A DNA stretch of 64,000 bases from Gorsachius magnificus (GCA_034008185.1 CM067082.1:124745988-124809987); one strand, 5' to 3'. Positions 14,155 through 26,810 are shown, counted from the stretch's first letter. Notes: generated by a model from the sequence alone, not told the origin. Numbers and translations: made by a program.

Positions 14155-14690
14155 GATCTGCTTTGGTGAGACCCCACCTGGAGTACTATGCCCAGCTCTG
14201 GAGTCCTCAGCACAGGAAAGGCATAGACCTGTTGGAGCATGTCCAGAGGAGGGCCACAAAAATGATCAGAGGTATGGAGCACCTCTCCTATGAGGACAGG
14301 CTGAGAGAATTGGGGTTGTTTAGCCTGGAGAAGAGAAGGCTGCAGGGAGACCTTATTTCAGCCTTTCAGTACTTTAAGGTGGCTTACAAGAAAGATGGGG
14401 ACAATCTTTTTAGTATGGCCTGTAGCAATAGGACAAGGGGTAACAGTTTTAAATTAAAAGAGGGTAGATTCAGACTAGATATAAGGAAGAAGTTTTTTAC
14501 AATGAGGGTGGTGAAACACTGGAACGGGTTGCCCAGAGAGGTGGTAGATGCCCCATCCCTGGAAACACTCAAGGTCATGTTGGACAGGGCTCTGAGCAAC
14601 ATGATCTAGATGGAGATGCTCATTGCAGGGGGGTTGGACTAGATGACCTTTAAAGGTCCCTTCCAACCCAAACCATTCTATGATTCTATA
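14155..14690 (+). mobile_element. CR1 LINE fragment, 3' end with open reverse-transcriptase tail
   Basis: 5'-truncated CR1 in plus orientation. The frame at 14079-14609 is still open and encodes the CR1 ORF2 C-terminus: [39 protein letters not shown], then [14 protein letters not shown]. After the stop comes the typical 3' UTR (GGTTGGACTAGATGACC) and terminal repeats of the ATTCTATGATTCTATA type. An uninterrupted frame points to a younger copy than the others here. Confidence 0.93.
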
Positions 14691-17600
14691 ACCCCTTGAT
14701 TCTGCCCCAGACCTTGTATCACTAAAGCCACCCATCACCAGAAAAAGGGGGAAAAGCTTTCTGGAACCAGTAAGAACAGCATCTTTCAAGCAAGGCATCT
14801 GGGCAGTGGTTGCTAACAACATATTGCTCCATCAATACTTCATGGACACTTGTCTATCAGTATATTCCTGGCAGTTTTAGTGAGAGATTAGTTAATCTGA
14901 ACACTTCTCTTCCTGCTTCTGTCTAAGAAATCAACAGGAATTTGGTCTTACTGTGCTTGGGTCACCCGAAGTAAGAGATACCTCTCTTTCACACACCAGA
15001 GCAGAATTATTTGCAGGATGAGGTTACAGAACTACAAAAATAAATGCTGTTTTCAACTGGTTTTAATAGGACAGAATTTAATCTTTAGTCAGTCAAATCT
15101 AAACACTTTCCTATGTAAGAAATACCTAAATATGAGAAATGACGGTCACAGGAAATATTGTAACTAGCTGAAAAGGACTAGCAAAGAACAATGTATGATG
15201 CCATACTCTCTGTGTTCTGCATTCTTTTATTTTCACCTTCAGGTTGGTATTGAAGGTTGTTTCCTCCTTAAAAAAACTCAGTGCTCATCTATACTAATAC
15301 TTTTTGCTAGCCTTTCCCTCCTGCCTTTTGCGCCTGTGGACTTTATTAATTGATTTAATATTTAATTTTGTCAAAAAAAAATGAAAATAAAAGGGTGATT
15401 GCAAAACAGATGAAAAAACCCAATGCATACAACTTCAGTGCTTCCAATAATGACTGAGATTACTCAGGTTGCTCAGACCTGATTGCCTGAATCTTTTCTG
15501 ACACATACAACCTCTGCAGATTTTCTTTATTCCTTGTTTCAGAAATATTCCTTTGCTAATGAAATGTATGCACTTCATAGCTTTAGTTGCTACTTTTAGT
15601 GAAACAGGAAAAACAATCACCCAAAACAAAGTGGAAAACTTGTCAGTCGTTCTTTCCAATGACATCTTGCATTGATGTTTTCTTAGCAGGGGTTTGGAGT
15701 ATTTTGGTAGCTGTTGTACCAGTCACAGGAAAAGGAATGCCCTGTTCTTTGAGGCTATAGGACTGGGAAGGAAGGGAGGGTGCCTCTTTGCCACACTGTG
15801 GCTTTTCTCTCTCCATAGGACAGAAGTTCCAGCTCCAGCCGTGATGTGTGTCAGGAGGAATCCACTGTACAAGGTTTCTGGTCAACCTCCAGAACTTATG
15901 CAAGTTACCTCTGTGTTTGCTGACTGTGTTTGGTTTGTCTCCTTTAACTCTCTGCAATAAATCCTTCTGATTTTTGTGAGTTTGAATGTGCTCTTTATAG
16001 AAAAAAGGGTCCCACCCCTGGATGGATGGGGATATTATCAAGTTTGTGTAAGATGTGTATGAAAAATACGATAGTTATTGGGTCTTTTGTGTTGCTGCAT
16101 TGATATTGTGCATGCATCACTGTGGCAGCTCCAAAAGCCTCAGTTACATGACCCCACTGTGACAAGTCTGGTAAAGATGGAGAGGAAGAGTGTTGTATGG
16201 AAAATGTATCAAGGCCATAACACAGATTGAAGTACTTTTAAATTCTGAAGATCTGGAGCAGTACTGGCTTGCCTTTTCTAATTCCTGCAAGTCCCTTTTC
16301 ATCTTGGTTGGCCATGGCACTTACTGCCATGATCTCTAGCATTCCTGTGACAGTGAGCGCAGATGCTATAGGAAAGATCAGCAGTTATCCGTATATAAAA
16401 GAGATAATGACAGAAAACCCAAATATAGAGATATTTTATGTTACAGCTCCAAGTCTTGTGCCAGTAAGCTGTAATCAGGTAATTTCAAAAAAATTACTGC
16501 TTGCCATTGGGTATTAAATTAATTTTAAATCTCATCCCTTGGCTCACAGCAAGCACTATAAGGGAGTGGTGAAACGGAGAGGAGAAAAATAAGAGGCCAT
16601 GAACATGTCAGAGAAGTCATTCTCCATGGTCTCATCTCCCTTGACAGAAATGTGTATTGCAATCTGTCAACCAGCCAGTGCCCACTTTTTTTAAACACTC
16701 TCCCAGGCTGCACGCATCTGCCGTCTGTGTGCACAGAATTGCTGGTCACGCTGAGCTGGAGGTGATCTGTTTGGAAGACAGATTCACACTACCCTTGTTA
16801 GGACACCTTGAGATTTCACAATTATTATTCTTCCATTCTAGTTTGCATTTTAGCACCAATCTTTGGAAAATTCCAGGATTTTATATCAACTGGTTTCAGT
16901 TCAGACTGGAATACAGAATTAAAGACATTGAAAATAATGACAATTTTTAGTCTGGCAGCTGAACAACAAAATAAGGAAATTACCTATAGTGCAAAGTTGG
17001 TCCAAATCAGAAAATCACTGTATTTTTCAGTGATTAAAAAAAATAATGGTTATAAAAAATGGTTAATGCTACTCAGATTTCCTTCTTTTCCTTCTTTGAG
17101 TTACTCAACCTTCTTTGAGTGCTATTTGTAAAGCTGGAGTTCATTTTGAGCTGAAAATACTGTTTTGAAGCAGAAAGCTTCAGCTTGAAAATGTCAAAAC
17201 AGAATGTTCTGGCTTTCCCAAGTTCCTCTTTCCCCTTTTCTAACCTTTGTTATTTGTTGAATTTAAAAGGATGTTTTTATTTTTGAGAAATGAGATTGTA
17301 TGGGCATATTGACTATTTGCAATTTTTTTGTTTAATCTCTGTTATCTGTCTGGGGTCTCTGTAACAGTTCAGTGGACATTCATGCATTCTGTCTCCTCCC
17401 TTTTCACTGATTCTTTGCTCTTTTTGGAACTGGGCTAGTCTGAAATCTTCTCCCCAGGTACACTTAAACTTTGGGGAACCTCGAAGTTTGGCATCCCTCC
17501 CTGGAGTTGGCTGACCTCTTAATCCAAGATCTGAGAAGACTCAACCTTTTGGAAAGTTGTGGTGCAAGCTTCAAACTTCACAGCTCAGTGCCGATTGCCT

Positions 17601-20600
17601 CTTCATCCTTTGAGCTAAATCAGAATTTGCTTTGGTTCAAATACATGCACTCTACATTGGGTTCTTGCAAGTACAGTTTGGGTTTACTTGATTGCTTTCC
17701 CTCCTGTCTAAAACCTGCCTTTTTTCTCCCAAATGTGTCTCGTTGCTTGATTTGTTTCGCTATAGAAATATGCCCTCTGTAGTAAGTTTGATGTGATTAA
17801 TATCTTTTAAGACTGACCCATATTTAATGTCAATGTTAAACTGACACAGAAATGCCAGAAACAGACACAGCATGAGATTTTTTTCTCTTTCTCTGGCTAA
17901 CCTTGTCACTGAAGCTCCAGTATTATTTTTTCTTTATCAAAGTGGGTTTTTTCCTATAAGAACAGACTCGGGCAGAGAGTGGGGGGAAAGGGAGAAGAAA
18001 AGGGGTTATTCAGTGTGTAAGAGGCCTCTTCTCTCCTTCCCACATTATTATTAACAAAATCTTCAGTGTCTGCAAGTGCATCTGTTTGCACATGAAAAAC
18101 ACCACCACATGCATTAGTTCAATAGTGCTCTTGCTAATTAATGTGAACACTTACACATGCAAATCACATTAACTATCAGTTTGTGCATGCAATGACTTGA
18201 TTTATGCATGCAAATGTCCATCTGAGGCCAGATCTTAACCTATTGTAAACTGGCATAGCTCCACTGACTTCAGTCAAACTATGCTGATTTATATTTGCTA
18301 CAGAATTATTCCATGGTATTTTTGCAGCTAATTTTCATTTCTGGTGGTATTACAGATGTAGTTACAGACTTGGTTTAAAAAGTTGACCTTTTGCGTTCTT
18401 AGCTAAGGCAGTATCTAATGATGGCCTGGATTTTGCATTTTCTTCAAGTTCTATACACTGAACCTCCTCTTTCTCCCTATGAGCTCTGCCCCCTCTATAA
18501 ATCTTAATATGCCCTACAACCTGCAGTCTGAAAGGAAAGGAGGTGAACAATTAGCCTTTTCAAAATGATGGCATGTTAGTGTAAGGGCTTTGGGTGGTCC
18601 TATATATCAGATTGACTTTTAGTTACCAATCATTCGAAGATCAATAATGGGGTACAATGAGAAACTAGATAGCCTGCTGGTCTGTAAGGATCTGGGTAAG
18701 GCTGGTTCCAAGGCTGGAGTGGAGTGCGGGTAACTGCAAAATGAAGATCTGGAAAAGGCTTCATTATTCAAATATTTTTCCAACTTAAACTTCACTATAA
18801 CAGCGAGCAGGCTGTTTTGATGCAGGTGTCGACTCCAACTGAGAGTACTTCTATTCTATCACTACAGGCCATGCTACACTTGTTCAGGGAATGCTGTCGT
18901 CCAAATGACTTCAACATGGTCTGAAAAAAAGGGGGTTAGATGAAACTGAAATGCCTTCTAGAGGTTTAAAAAAAGAATTTCAAAATGATTACTAAAAACA
19001 TTTCAGTGCATGTATTGCGGAGCTCATGAAATACAGAACATTTATTTTCTTGACATTAGAAAGGATTAGCCTGACCCTATAGAATACAGAGATGCTCCAT
19101 TGCCTCCACTGGGTGGCGGAACAGGCCTTTTAAACAGAAATTGGTTGCAAAGTAACCAGAAGATCATTTAAGCTCTACTTCCAGAACGAGCTGTAGCAGG
19201 TAATGTGGTTATGGCAAGTGCTGGGCAGTAGGTACACAGGAATACTTCTTCTCCAGCTTCAGCCATTCACAGTTCTGAGCCTGCAGCCTACATTGCTGCC
19301 CTGGCCACGTTTGTAAGCATGGTCATTCCCACCCAGGGAAATGCACTGGTGTACCATGAACGCCTTGTAAATGGCTTTCAGTAAAGTGTCCCTGAGATAA
19401 CCTGCTGAACTTGGCACTGAGAATGGCCAGAAATGAGCTCCCGGAATAATCATGAGTGCTGGGATACAAGATGAGGAGACATATAGGTGATTCTGGAAAA
19501 AATTATTGCTTTCAGCCAGACTTGCTTGACTGGTCTCAGCTGACAGACCTGGCAGAAGTAAGGATGTAGGGGCCAGCATGAAAAGCGGGCAGTGACAGGA
19601 GCCTCAGGGAGACATGGAAGACAAAGTCCAGGACACAGAGCCAGCAAGATGTGGAAACACCTCCTGTTTTCTCAAGCGAGGCCTGGGTTCAAAGAGACTT
19701 GTGTCTGTGATGCTTGGAAATCCTGAGAAAAAATAGGAATCTATGCATGTTGCACTGAGATTTTTCAGGAGCAACATGCAGACAAGGCCTGTGGGATAAT
19801 CAACTTGACCTTCTCAGAGATCTGATGGGGAGGCAATTTTAGCATCCACAGGTGACTAAATATATTTTCTGCTCCCTGGCAAATGAAACAGCTATTTTGT
19901 CCATGAGCTCCGCTTCTTAAAATTACTACTTGATTTACAGCTGTTAAGTCATTTTAAGGACCTGATTAATCATTTGCTCTTGGCAGGCAGAGTTATGCCT
20001 GCTAAAAATAAGAAACAATGTCTTGTGTCTTAATCAGTGAAATGGGGACGGTGGCCAAAGAGGGGAGATTCTTGCAAACTTTCTGTGCATCTGCGTATGA
20101 TGTGTGTTGGGGATAAGCAGACAAACGCCTACTGCAACGTGCTTGGTTAGTTGAACCAGTTATTAAAAGGAAGCTGAACTCCATTCCCACTGCGTTTTAG
20201 TGCCACGATTGGTCAGGGAAATAGTGTGAGAAGATACTGTTTAGTTGTGGATGTGCTTAGCAAAGCTCTCCTCTGAGCCTGAGAGGTGCACCAACAGGTA
20301 GGTAATTAGCAAATGCTTCAAGTGTTAATACTTTTTTCTTTTTTCCCTGTAGAAGTTGATACAATAAAATTGAACTGGACAAGACTAAAATGTGAACCAA
20401 GCCAGTTCCTATTAATTTTTGAAATCAAATACTTTGTGTTCATTAGTGTGCCTAACAACAACCCATGTAAGTAAGACTTTAAATGCTATACGGCTGAACA
20501 TAGTTCTTCGAATTTTCCCCACTTTTCTATAATGAAATCCTTGCAAGAAAAAACTGTGTACATACTATATTTCACTTTCACACTTGTAGGCACTCTGTTA

Positions 20601-21999
20601 TTTTTGCATGCTCTATATAGGTTATTGCAGTAGCCCGTAAGAATAGAATATTATGGGTAAATACTAAAGTGACTGGATCAAGACAGTTATGCAGCCAAAC
20701 ACTTCTTCATCTCTCATGCCATGATCAGGCTGTGAACTCTAAATCCATCATGATTTAAACAAGCAGAATAGAAACTACTTCTTTGACAAGTTATTCTATT
20801 AATCCTAAGAATTACCTGTAAGATTTCAGTGATCAGCAAAATATCACCAATGTAATGGAAAAGACATCGGGTTCATTCTGAGTCTCCTAATTATCATTCT
20901 TTATTTAAATGAAAAGCAAAAAGACAAGAAAAAAAATACTGGTTTAGAATCTCACTAAAGAGTGCTGTAGTTGATGAATTTTGTACAGTTCTTAGTCACA
21001 GACTTGACAGTGAAATAGAGAAGGAAGGAAAGTACTATATGAATGATTATTTCCAGACTGAGAATGAAGACTTAGTGCAAAATTTTCCAAAGCAGTTGTG
21101 TTGTAAACTCTGTAAAAGCCATTGGGATTTTATGTGTGTTTTGAAAGAACACCATCAGTGTGACAATATGGACTTCTTTAGTTCCAACTGCAACTGTGGA
21201 AATAAATTTTTATTGAAGGCATAGTCTAACCTCACTATAACAAATCACCACTGGGCTAGGATAAATATTTATGATATCAAACTGTTCACTGTAATAGGGC
21301 TTGGCTGTTTGCTGCATTAGAAAAATGGAGAAACTTGCAATTTGAATTAAACATTTATATATAGTACTTTTATGGAAATGGTTTCCCACAGATCAATATT
21401 TAGATGAAATCTTAAAAAGAAAGCACAAATTAAATGAGAACAGAAATGAAAAATGACTTTTCCAGACCACGTACAACACGTATTGGGGAATTTTTTGTTA
21501 GGTTTATATTAAGATTAACTTGACTTTTTTTCTAACAGACTGATCAATAAAATAAATTCACTCTTGCTGATAGGAGTATTAAGGTAGGATGTTCTGGTGA
21601 AGTTGGGGTACTGATTTTGGAAACAGATTATGTTTACACAGAGTATTTTCATAGAAAAAAAGTAATAGAAACAAGGAATTCTATGTAGATTTGTTTAAAA
21701 TACACAGTCATTATAATTTTGCTTAGATCTCACAGGAAGCTTTCTACTGTACAAATCTAACAGTCTAACTTGTGCTTATCTACACTAAATACAAGTATTC
21801 AAAATACACCTAGGTACACATATAGGTATATATTTCAGCCACACATGGAAAGACTGTTTATGCACATATTATTTTGGAATATACTTATATGGTTTCTTGA
21901 CCATGGCTTTGACTGTCCTACGTGAGACTTATCTTACTGCCACTTTTCAGCTTCTGGTCTTCCTTATTCTATAAGTGCTATTCTGTACTTACAGAAGTA
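14691..21999. other. Intergenic DNA, nothing firm
   Basis: Unique sequence with the octamer pair near 18.2 kb and an unexplained minus open frame at 15643-16041 (see findings). No recognised repeat. Confidence 0.55.
18157..18215 (+). promoter_or_regulatory. Two POU octamer motifs (ATGCAAAT)
   Basis: Perfect octamers at 18157-18164 and 18208-18215, with a near-copy GCATGCAATG between them. POU-domain factors bind this sequence; a function here is speculative. The region has no gene or recognised repeat. Confidence 0.25.
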
Positions 22000-22650
22000 A
22001 GATCCACCTGAGGATCCTGGAGGACAACATGGTGGACATGATGAGCGCTGTGCCCTTGCAGCAAGGAAGGGCAAGAGCACAGGGGGCTGTTGGTGAAGGA
22101 CTGCACCCAGCGGGTGGAGGGAAGAGATTATTCTTCTCTATTCAGAAACTGGGGCCATGTCAGGAGCATTGTGTCAAATTCTGGGCTTCCTGCTACAAAA
22201 ACCAGATTGACATTCCAAAGTGAGTCCAGCAGAAGGCTATGAAGATAAAAAGGCCTCTAGAGCACATTGTGTGCAAGAAGCTACTTGAGATACTGAGAGA
22301 AATGGGTTTGTTCGGTATGGAGAAAAGAGTATAACAGTTGCTGTCTACAAGTGGGTAATGGAATGACACAGAGAAGATGGAGCCCACAGCAAAAGGATGA
22401 GGGGTAAAAAACATTAGCTACAGAAAGGAAATTATGAATGAATATAAGGAGTATATTCTTCACAATGTGGTGGCCAAGTACTAGAACAAGCTGCCCAGAG
22501 AGGTTGTGGGTTCACTATCTTTGAGGCCATTCAGGACTTACCTGGACAAGACCCTGAGCAACCTGACTTAGCTTCACAGTTAGCATTGCTTTGTGCAGGG
22601 GTTGGATCAGAGAGGATCACAGAATAGTTTAGGTTGGGGCTATGAGCCTA
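22000..22650 (+). mobile_element. Old degraded CR1 LINE fragment
   Basis: Recognisable by CR1 landmarks in order: GGAGGACAACATGGTGGACATG and TGCCCTTGCAGCAAGG, a diverged LEYC.Q.WA region, AGCTGCCCAGAGAGG, and CCTGGACAAGACCCTGAGCAACCTGA. Indels break the frame throughout. Around 22616-22645 a short stretch resembles a CR1 3' end in reverse orientation, suggesting a second insertion abutting it. Confidence 0.75.
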
Positions 22651-23736
22651 CTTTTGTTCAGAAATACTTCAATTTGCACTAGGGAATGCTAGAAAAAGAC
22701 ATAATTTAGCAATGGAAACACAATAACTGAGAGTCAGAGACTTCAAGGATTTACCTGTAGGAGTAAATAAAATGAGCGAAAGCCTCATAGGTTCCTGAGA
22801 TGTAACAAAGTGTATTCCTGGGGAAATTTCTTCACAAACAAAAGTGCTGTGAATTGTCCGTCATTAATGCTACATGCTTTGTAAATTCCTAGCCTTGCAA
22901 AATGCTAGGGATCACTATACCATGGAGAAACTATGTCAAAAACAACTATTTTGAACAGTAGGATTCAGGCTTTCTTATTCTGAACCAAGCATGATCACAT
23001 TCAGGACCATTTTAGAAACCAAAGTCACAATCTTTTTGAAGTAGGGGATTAAAGATCAGAGAAGTGATCGCAATAATGTTTAATAAAGGATCAGCTGAAG
23101 AAACAATTCTAGGTGATGTTTGTCTGTGGTGTGGATAATCAGAGACTGTCAAAGGCACCACCCAGGTTACTTCAATAAATTTATTTTTACAATTAAGTTA
23201 TGGGGAGAAAAAACACTTGCCATTACAGTTTCAGCAAGTATGATAGAAAACAAGGGACAAAGCACCCTTCAAACCATGGCCAGTGCTCACAGCCCAAAAA
23301 ATGACGATTCATACTTGTTTAATTTCAATATCTGCAGGCAATAAATTTGAGACAGGGATTCCTGTAAAACAGAAATAAGACATTAAACCAAATACTTTGA
23401 AATTACAATTTCTTCCTTTTTTTTTAAGGAAAACTGATAAGAATGTTGTCTTCAACAGACAGGAAGAATCAAACAGAAGAATCCTGAAGCATCAGAGAAC
23501 AAGGTAGTTGGCAAGAGTGGGGAAATGGGTCTGAACCATTCCGTAGTGCTCCCCCAGGATCACAGGTAACAACAAAAGCCACCTTAATAACTGTGCTGAA
23601 TCAATGACACTAATTTTAGAAAAAGGAAGCTGCCTTCCTGACTGCTACAGAAATAGTCTTTGATGCGTTCTTCTAAAGAATTGATGTCCATATGTGAAAG
23701 GGGAAGCGATGTGCAGGAGCTATCATTAGCTTTCAT
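22651..23736. other. Intergenic, nothing recognised
   Basis: Unique AT-rich DNA without supported features. Confidence 0.55.
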
Positions 23737-23885
23737 AGATTCGCAGAACTGCATCTGTTGAAGGGATCTCCAGAGGTCATCCAGTTCAACCTGTGCTCAG
23801 GGACAGCAGCTTGGGGCCTCGTCATTTGAGTCTTCACTGACTCCAAGGATGGAGATTCCACAGCTCCACTGTTTGACAAATGTTT
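23737..23885 (-). mobile_element. Short diverged CR1 3' fragment, reverse orientation
   Basis: Begins with a diverged CR1-type reversed 3' end (CATAGATTCGCAGAACTGC), then TCCAGAGGTCATCCAGTTCA and CTCCAAGGATGGAGATTCCA, wording typical of reversed avian CR1. It fades out after about 150 bp. Confidence 0.6.
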
Positions 23886-24980
23886 ATCATCTTCATGCTA
23901 GGTATTTTAGGGTTCATTGAGACCCCTGGACCTATTTAGCCAGTGTGAATTGCTGCCTTTTGAGAGATTGATTATTCTTCTTCTTCAGCTTCTTGTTATG
24001 GAGCATGGTTTCCCATTTGCTCTATTGAGTTTCAAGCCGTTGATGCTGAATACATCCTTAGGATCTTCTGTGGTCATTATTTCCTCTAGTGTCATCCATT
24101 CGAACTAATTCAAAGAACATAAGACAAGAAAAAAATTCAATCACAAATGTATTGTGTTGGTCATTGCGGCTGTGAAAACCAGACTAATTTCTGTTTGTAG
24201 TTTCACATGAGTATTCTGGTATTCTGTTTTAGATTTATCCATCTGACCAAATTAGCTATATTTCTCAAAGCTATTGCTATGTAAGGTTATAAACATTTCC
24301 CTTAGTCATTAGGAAGTCTACATACAAATCTACAGTATAAAAAAAGGCAAACATATTGTTTCAAGCCCTAGGAAAACTCTACTTGCTTTATCTCAGAGAG
24401 GTTAATTCTGTGCAGTTTCGAATGGTTCCTGCAAGCATCCACTGACTACAATGTCTGATGTAATTGTTTTGCATCTCTTCAGATGGCAAAGTTTGCAAGC
24501 AAACAACAGATTTGTACATGCATTGACAACTTTTAGTTCCATTCTTTTGAATGCTTTGGCAAACTTAAGGAAATGTGTTTGGTGGCTGCTGCAATTTGTG
24601 GGTGCATCTTTGTCCGTGTCTACAGTTTAACAAAGCTACCATTAAGCTCAAGTAGAGCAAGATTTTACCCTTAAAATTTTGCAGTCATTTCCTTTTTGAA
24701 TCCTTCTAGTTCCAGCCACCTCCTCCTCACACAAATAGCAAAGTTAGCTGATTTTAGGTACTATTCCTGAAAGACTCCCTGGCCACAGCACGCTGCCAGC
24801 CATGTGTGGCAAGTGCACTCTCCCTGATAAAGACTAGGGCTTTCTGACCATTGAAACAGAGCCGCCGCTGATTCTTTTCATGCCCTTAATTTTCCCATCT
24901 TTACTTTTTGCACCCTCACGCCCTTACAGTGGCTGTCATCACATACACAGACTCTGGTAGAGCTGACATGGCCATCTATG
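23886..24980. other. Intergenic, nothing recognised
   Basis: Unique sequence between a CR1 scrap and the promoter-like block. If that block is an LTR, its 5' part would lie here, but I could not find a boundary. Confidence 0.5.
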
Positions 24981-25146
24981 ACCACAGGTCAGATTTGACC
25001 AGGGTATAAATGGAGTCCTGCCAGAGGGCGAATTGAGTCAGTCCTCTTTGGAGCAGCGGGTCTGCAGCTGGGGACTCTCCCCTTCGGTTGGGACGCTGCT
25101 CAGGGTAACTCCTCGATGTTGAGAGCCCTCACCTTATTAGGTGAGT
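24981..25146 (+). promoter_or_regulatory. Promoter-like block: inverted half-sites, TATA box, hairpins, short ATG frame and splice donor
   Basis: In order: AGGTCA (24986-24991) and TGACCA (24996-25001), an inverted nuclear-receptor-type half-site pair with 4-bp spacing; TATAAAT at 25005-25011; AP-1-like TGAGTCA at 25034-25040; inverted repeat AGCAGCG/CGCTGCT (25052-25058, 25094-25100) enclosing a smaller GGGGA/TCCCC hairpin (25070-25082); ATG at 25116; eight codons MLRALTLL reading like the start of a signal peptide; then a consensus donor GTGAGT at 25141. This could be promoter and first exon of a secreted-protein gene, or the U3/R/U5 part of an unrecognised LTR. I found no downstream exon and no target duplication. 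Confidence 0.4.
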
Positions 25147-26396
25147 GATTGCACGTCTTGAGTTGTCATTCTAAAGCTTAGGAATTCACAGTCAGCTGTG
25201 TAGTATCAAGTCCAGTTGGCATCCTGAATCTGCAGTTTGCTAATGTTCATCAGAGTACCAAAACACTTTTGATTAGAAAAAAATCTTATTTTGGGTCGCA
25301 TCACTTGTCTAATTTCACTTTGTGCACCTCCGTAACACCATGGCAGAACCACACCTACAAAATCATTTACATGGCATTCCCAGGCAGGGCCAGATAAGTA
25401 TATGCTCTATAGACATTTTCCAGAACATAGCTTTTAAACTGTGCTTTAGTAACCCCTGGAAATCCAGTCCCACTACTTTTACTGTCCATTTTAGCTTGGA
25501 TGTGTTAAACAAAGTGTCCCAAGTTATGCTGCTACAAATGACATATGAACTGAAGTATGCTAGGTCAAGACTTTATCTCTCCTATCATGCTGCCAGCACT
25601 TCTCTGCCTGTCAGTGTTGACAATTGCTCAAGCCTGGTTGGATGGCATGGTGGAAAACGTGCCCATACCTGGCCTCACTCTGCCTTTCCTACACTTTTGT
25701 TTGCACTTTTCATTTTGCTGATAGAGGTAGACCAGCATGGGAAAAATGGTCAAAGGTGTTAATATGTCTGCACAAAAAAAGTGCTGGCTGGCACATTGGG
25801 GTTTTTTTGTGTTGTCCTAATGCTTTCAGTTTTAGTTTGGCTCCAACAGCACAGGTAGGGCCCAGAGTTACAGCCTGAGCTACTGCTTCTGTCTTTATAG
25901 CCCACTCTGAACTGTGGAAACCTTCACCCACACTTCCATCTGAGATTACAGCATAGCTTCTGCCAAGAGATTGCAGAAGAACGATATAGAAAGGTGCAGC
26001 CTTATTTGGAGATGAGTCAATTTTGGAGATGTCTCGTTGCCTGGCAGCACTGACAGCACAGCACTGAAGGATTTTCCCACAGGAGGCCGTGGTTTGGCTC
26101 TCGGGTCACTCGGTGCGTCTGCATCTGTGCTTAAGTGTCATTTTAAAGCATGATTATGCATGAGTCATGAGCTCAGCTGTCTTTTAAAGATCATCTGAGA
26201 CATTCACAAATAAACAAACTCACTATGCTGCACAAGAGAAACCAGCATTTGTAAAATTCCTGAGCAACAAATGCATCTGTGCATGGTCATATTTCCAGCT
26301 GTCACGTATAAAACTATGCTCAGTGGGGATTTGATCCATGATATACCATCCTGCATACTATGATTATACAAATAACAGTAATAATAATAAACGTAC
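25147..26396. other. Sequence between promoter-like block and isolated ABCB exon
   Basis: Contains a minus-strand frame open from 26105 to its stop at 25710 (131 codons) with no recognised homology, and otherwise unique DNA. Confidence 0.5.
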
Positions 26397-26558
26397 CTGT
26401 GAGGTTGGAAGTGGATAATATGGCTCCTTTCCCTCCATCAGCTCTGTGTGTGTTTCCATCTCAACCACTGCGCCACCCACAATGCCCACTATTACATCTG
26501 AAGTCTGAGCGGTGGAAAGCCGATGAGCAATAATAATAGTAGGCTGACCTCGCCTGGC
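26397..26558 (-). pseudogene. Isolated ABCB NBD1 exon (H-loop region), probable relic of a tandem duplicate
   Basis: 162 nt, 54 codons, phase 0/0, the same size and phase as the last NBD1 exon of ABCB1. It has a good acceptor (eight T, then ACAG) and donor (GTACGT). The translation keeps TIIIAHRLST with the H-loop histidine and VVE, then LMEGKE and a final TSQ. Positions usually conserved are changed: GRTT to GQPT, GTH to ETH, and the Tyr-Phe-x-Leu-Val stretch before the end now reads YYPLPTSQ. I found no Walker A, LSGGQ or Walker B exon within the surrounding 20 kb on this strand. It lies about 24 kb downstream of the intact ABCB gene in the same orientation. A diverged remnant of a tandem copy is the best reading; an alternative is one exon of a live gene whose other exons I failed to see. 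Homology is clear, status inferred. Confidence 0.8.
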
Positions 26559-26810
26559 CTGTAAAAAAAATACCAAACTGTAATTCATGTCCCCTGTTGC
26601 TCGGTGGTTTAGAGTAATTCCTCTAATTTGTCATATTGATACTGCTGTTACATCCCATTGATCTCATTTGCTGAACATCCGTATAATCCATGATTCTCTC
26701 ACAACTGACTTAAACTACAACCTGTTCCTTTCCCTGGTAGGCTGGATGGAGTCTTACCTGCTTGCTGGTTTGGCTTATTTTGCTGCTTCTTCTTTTCTTG
26801 GAGTATTTCT

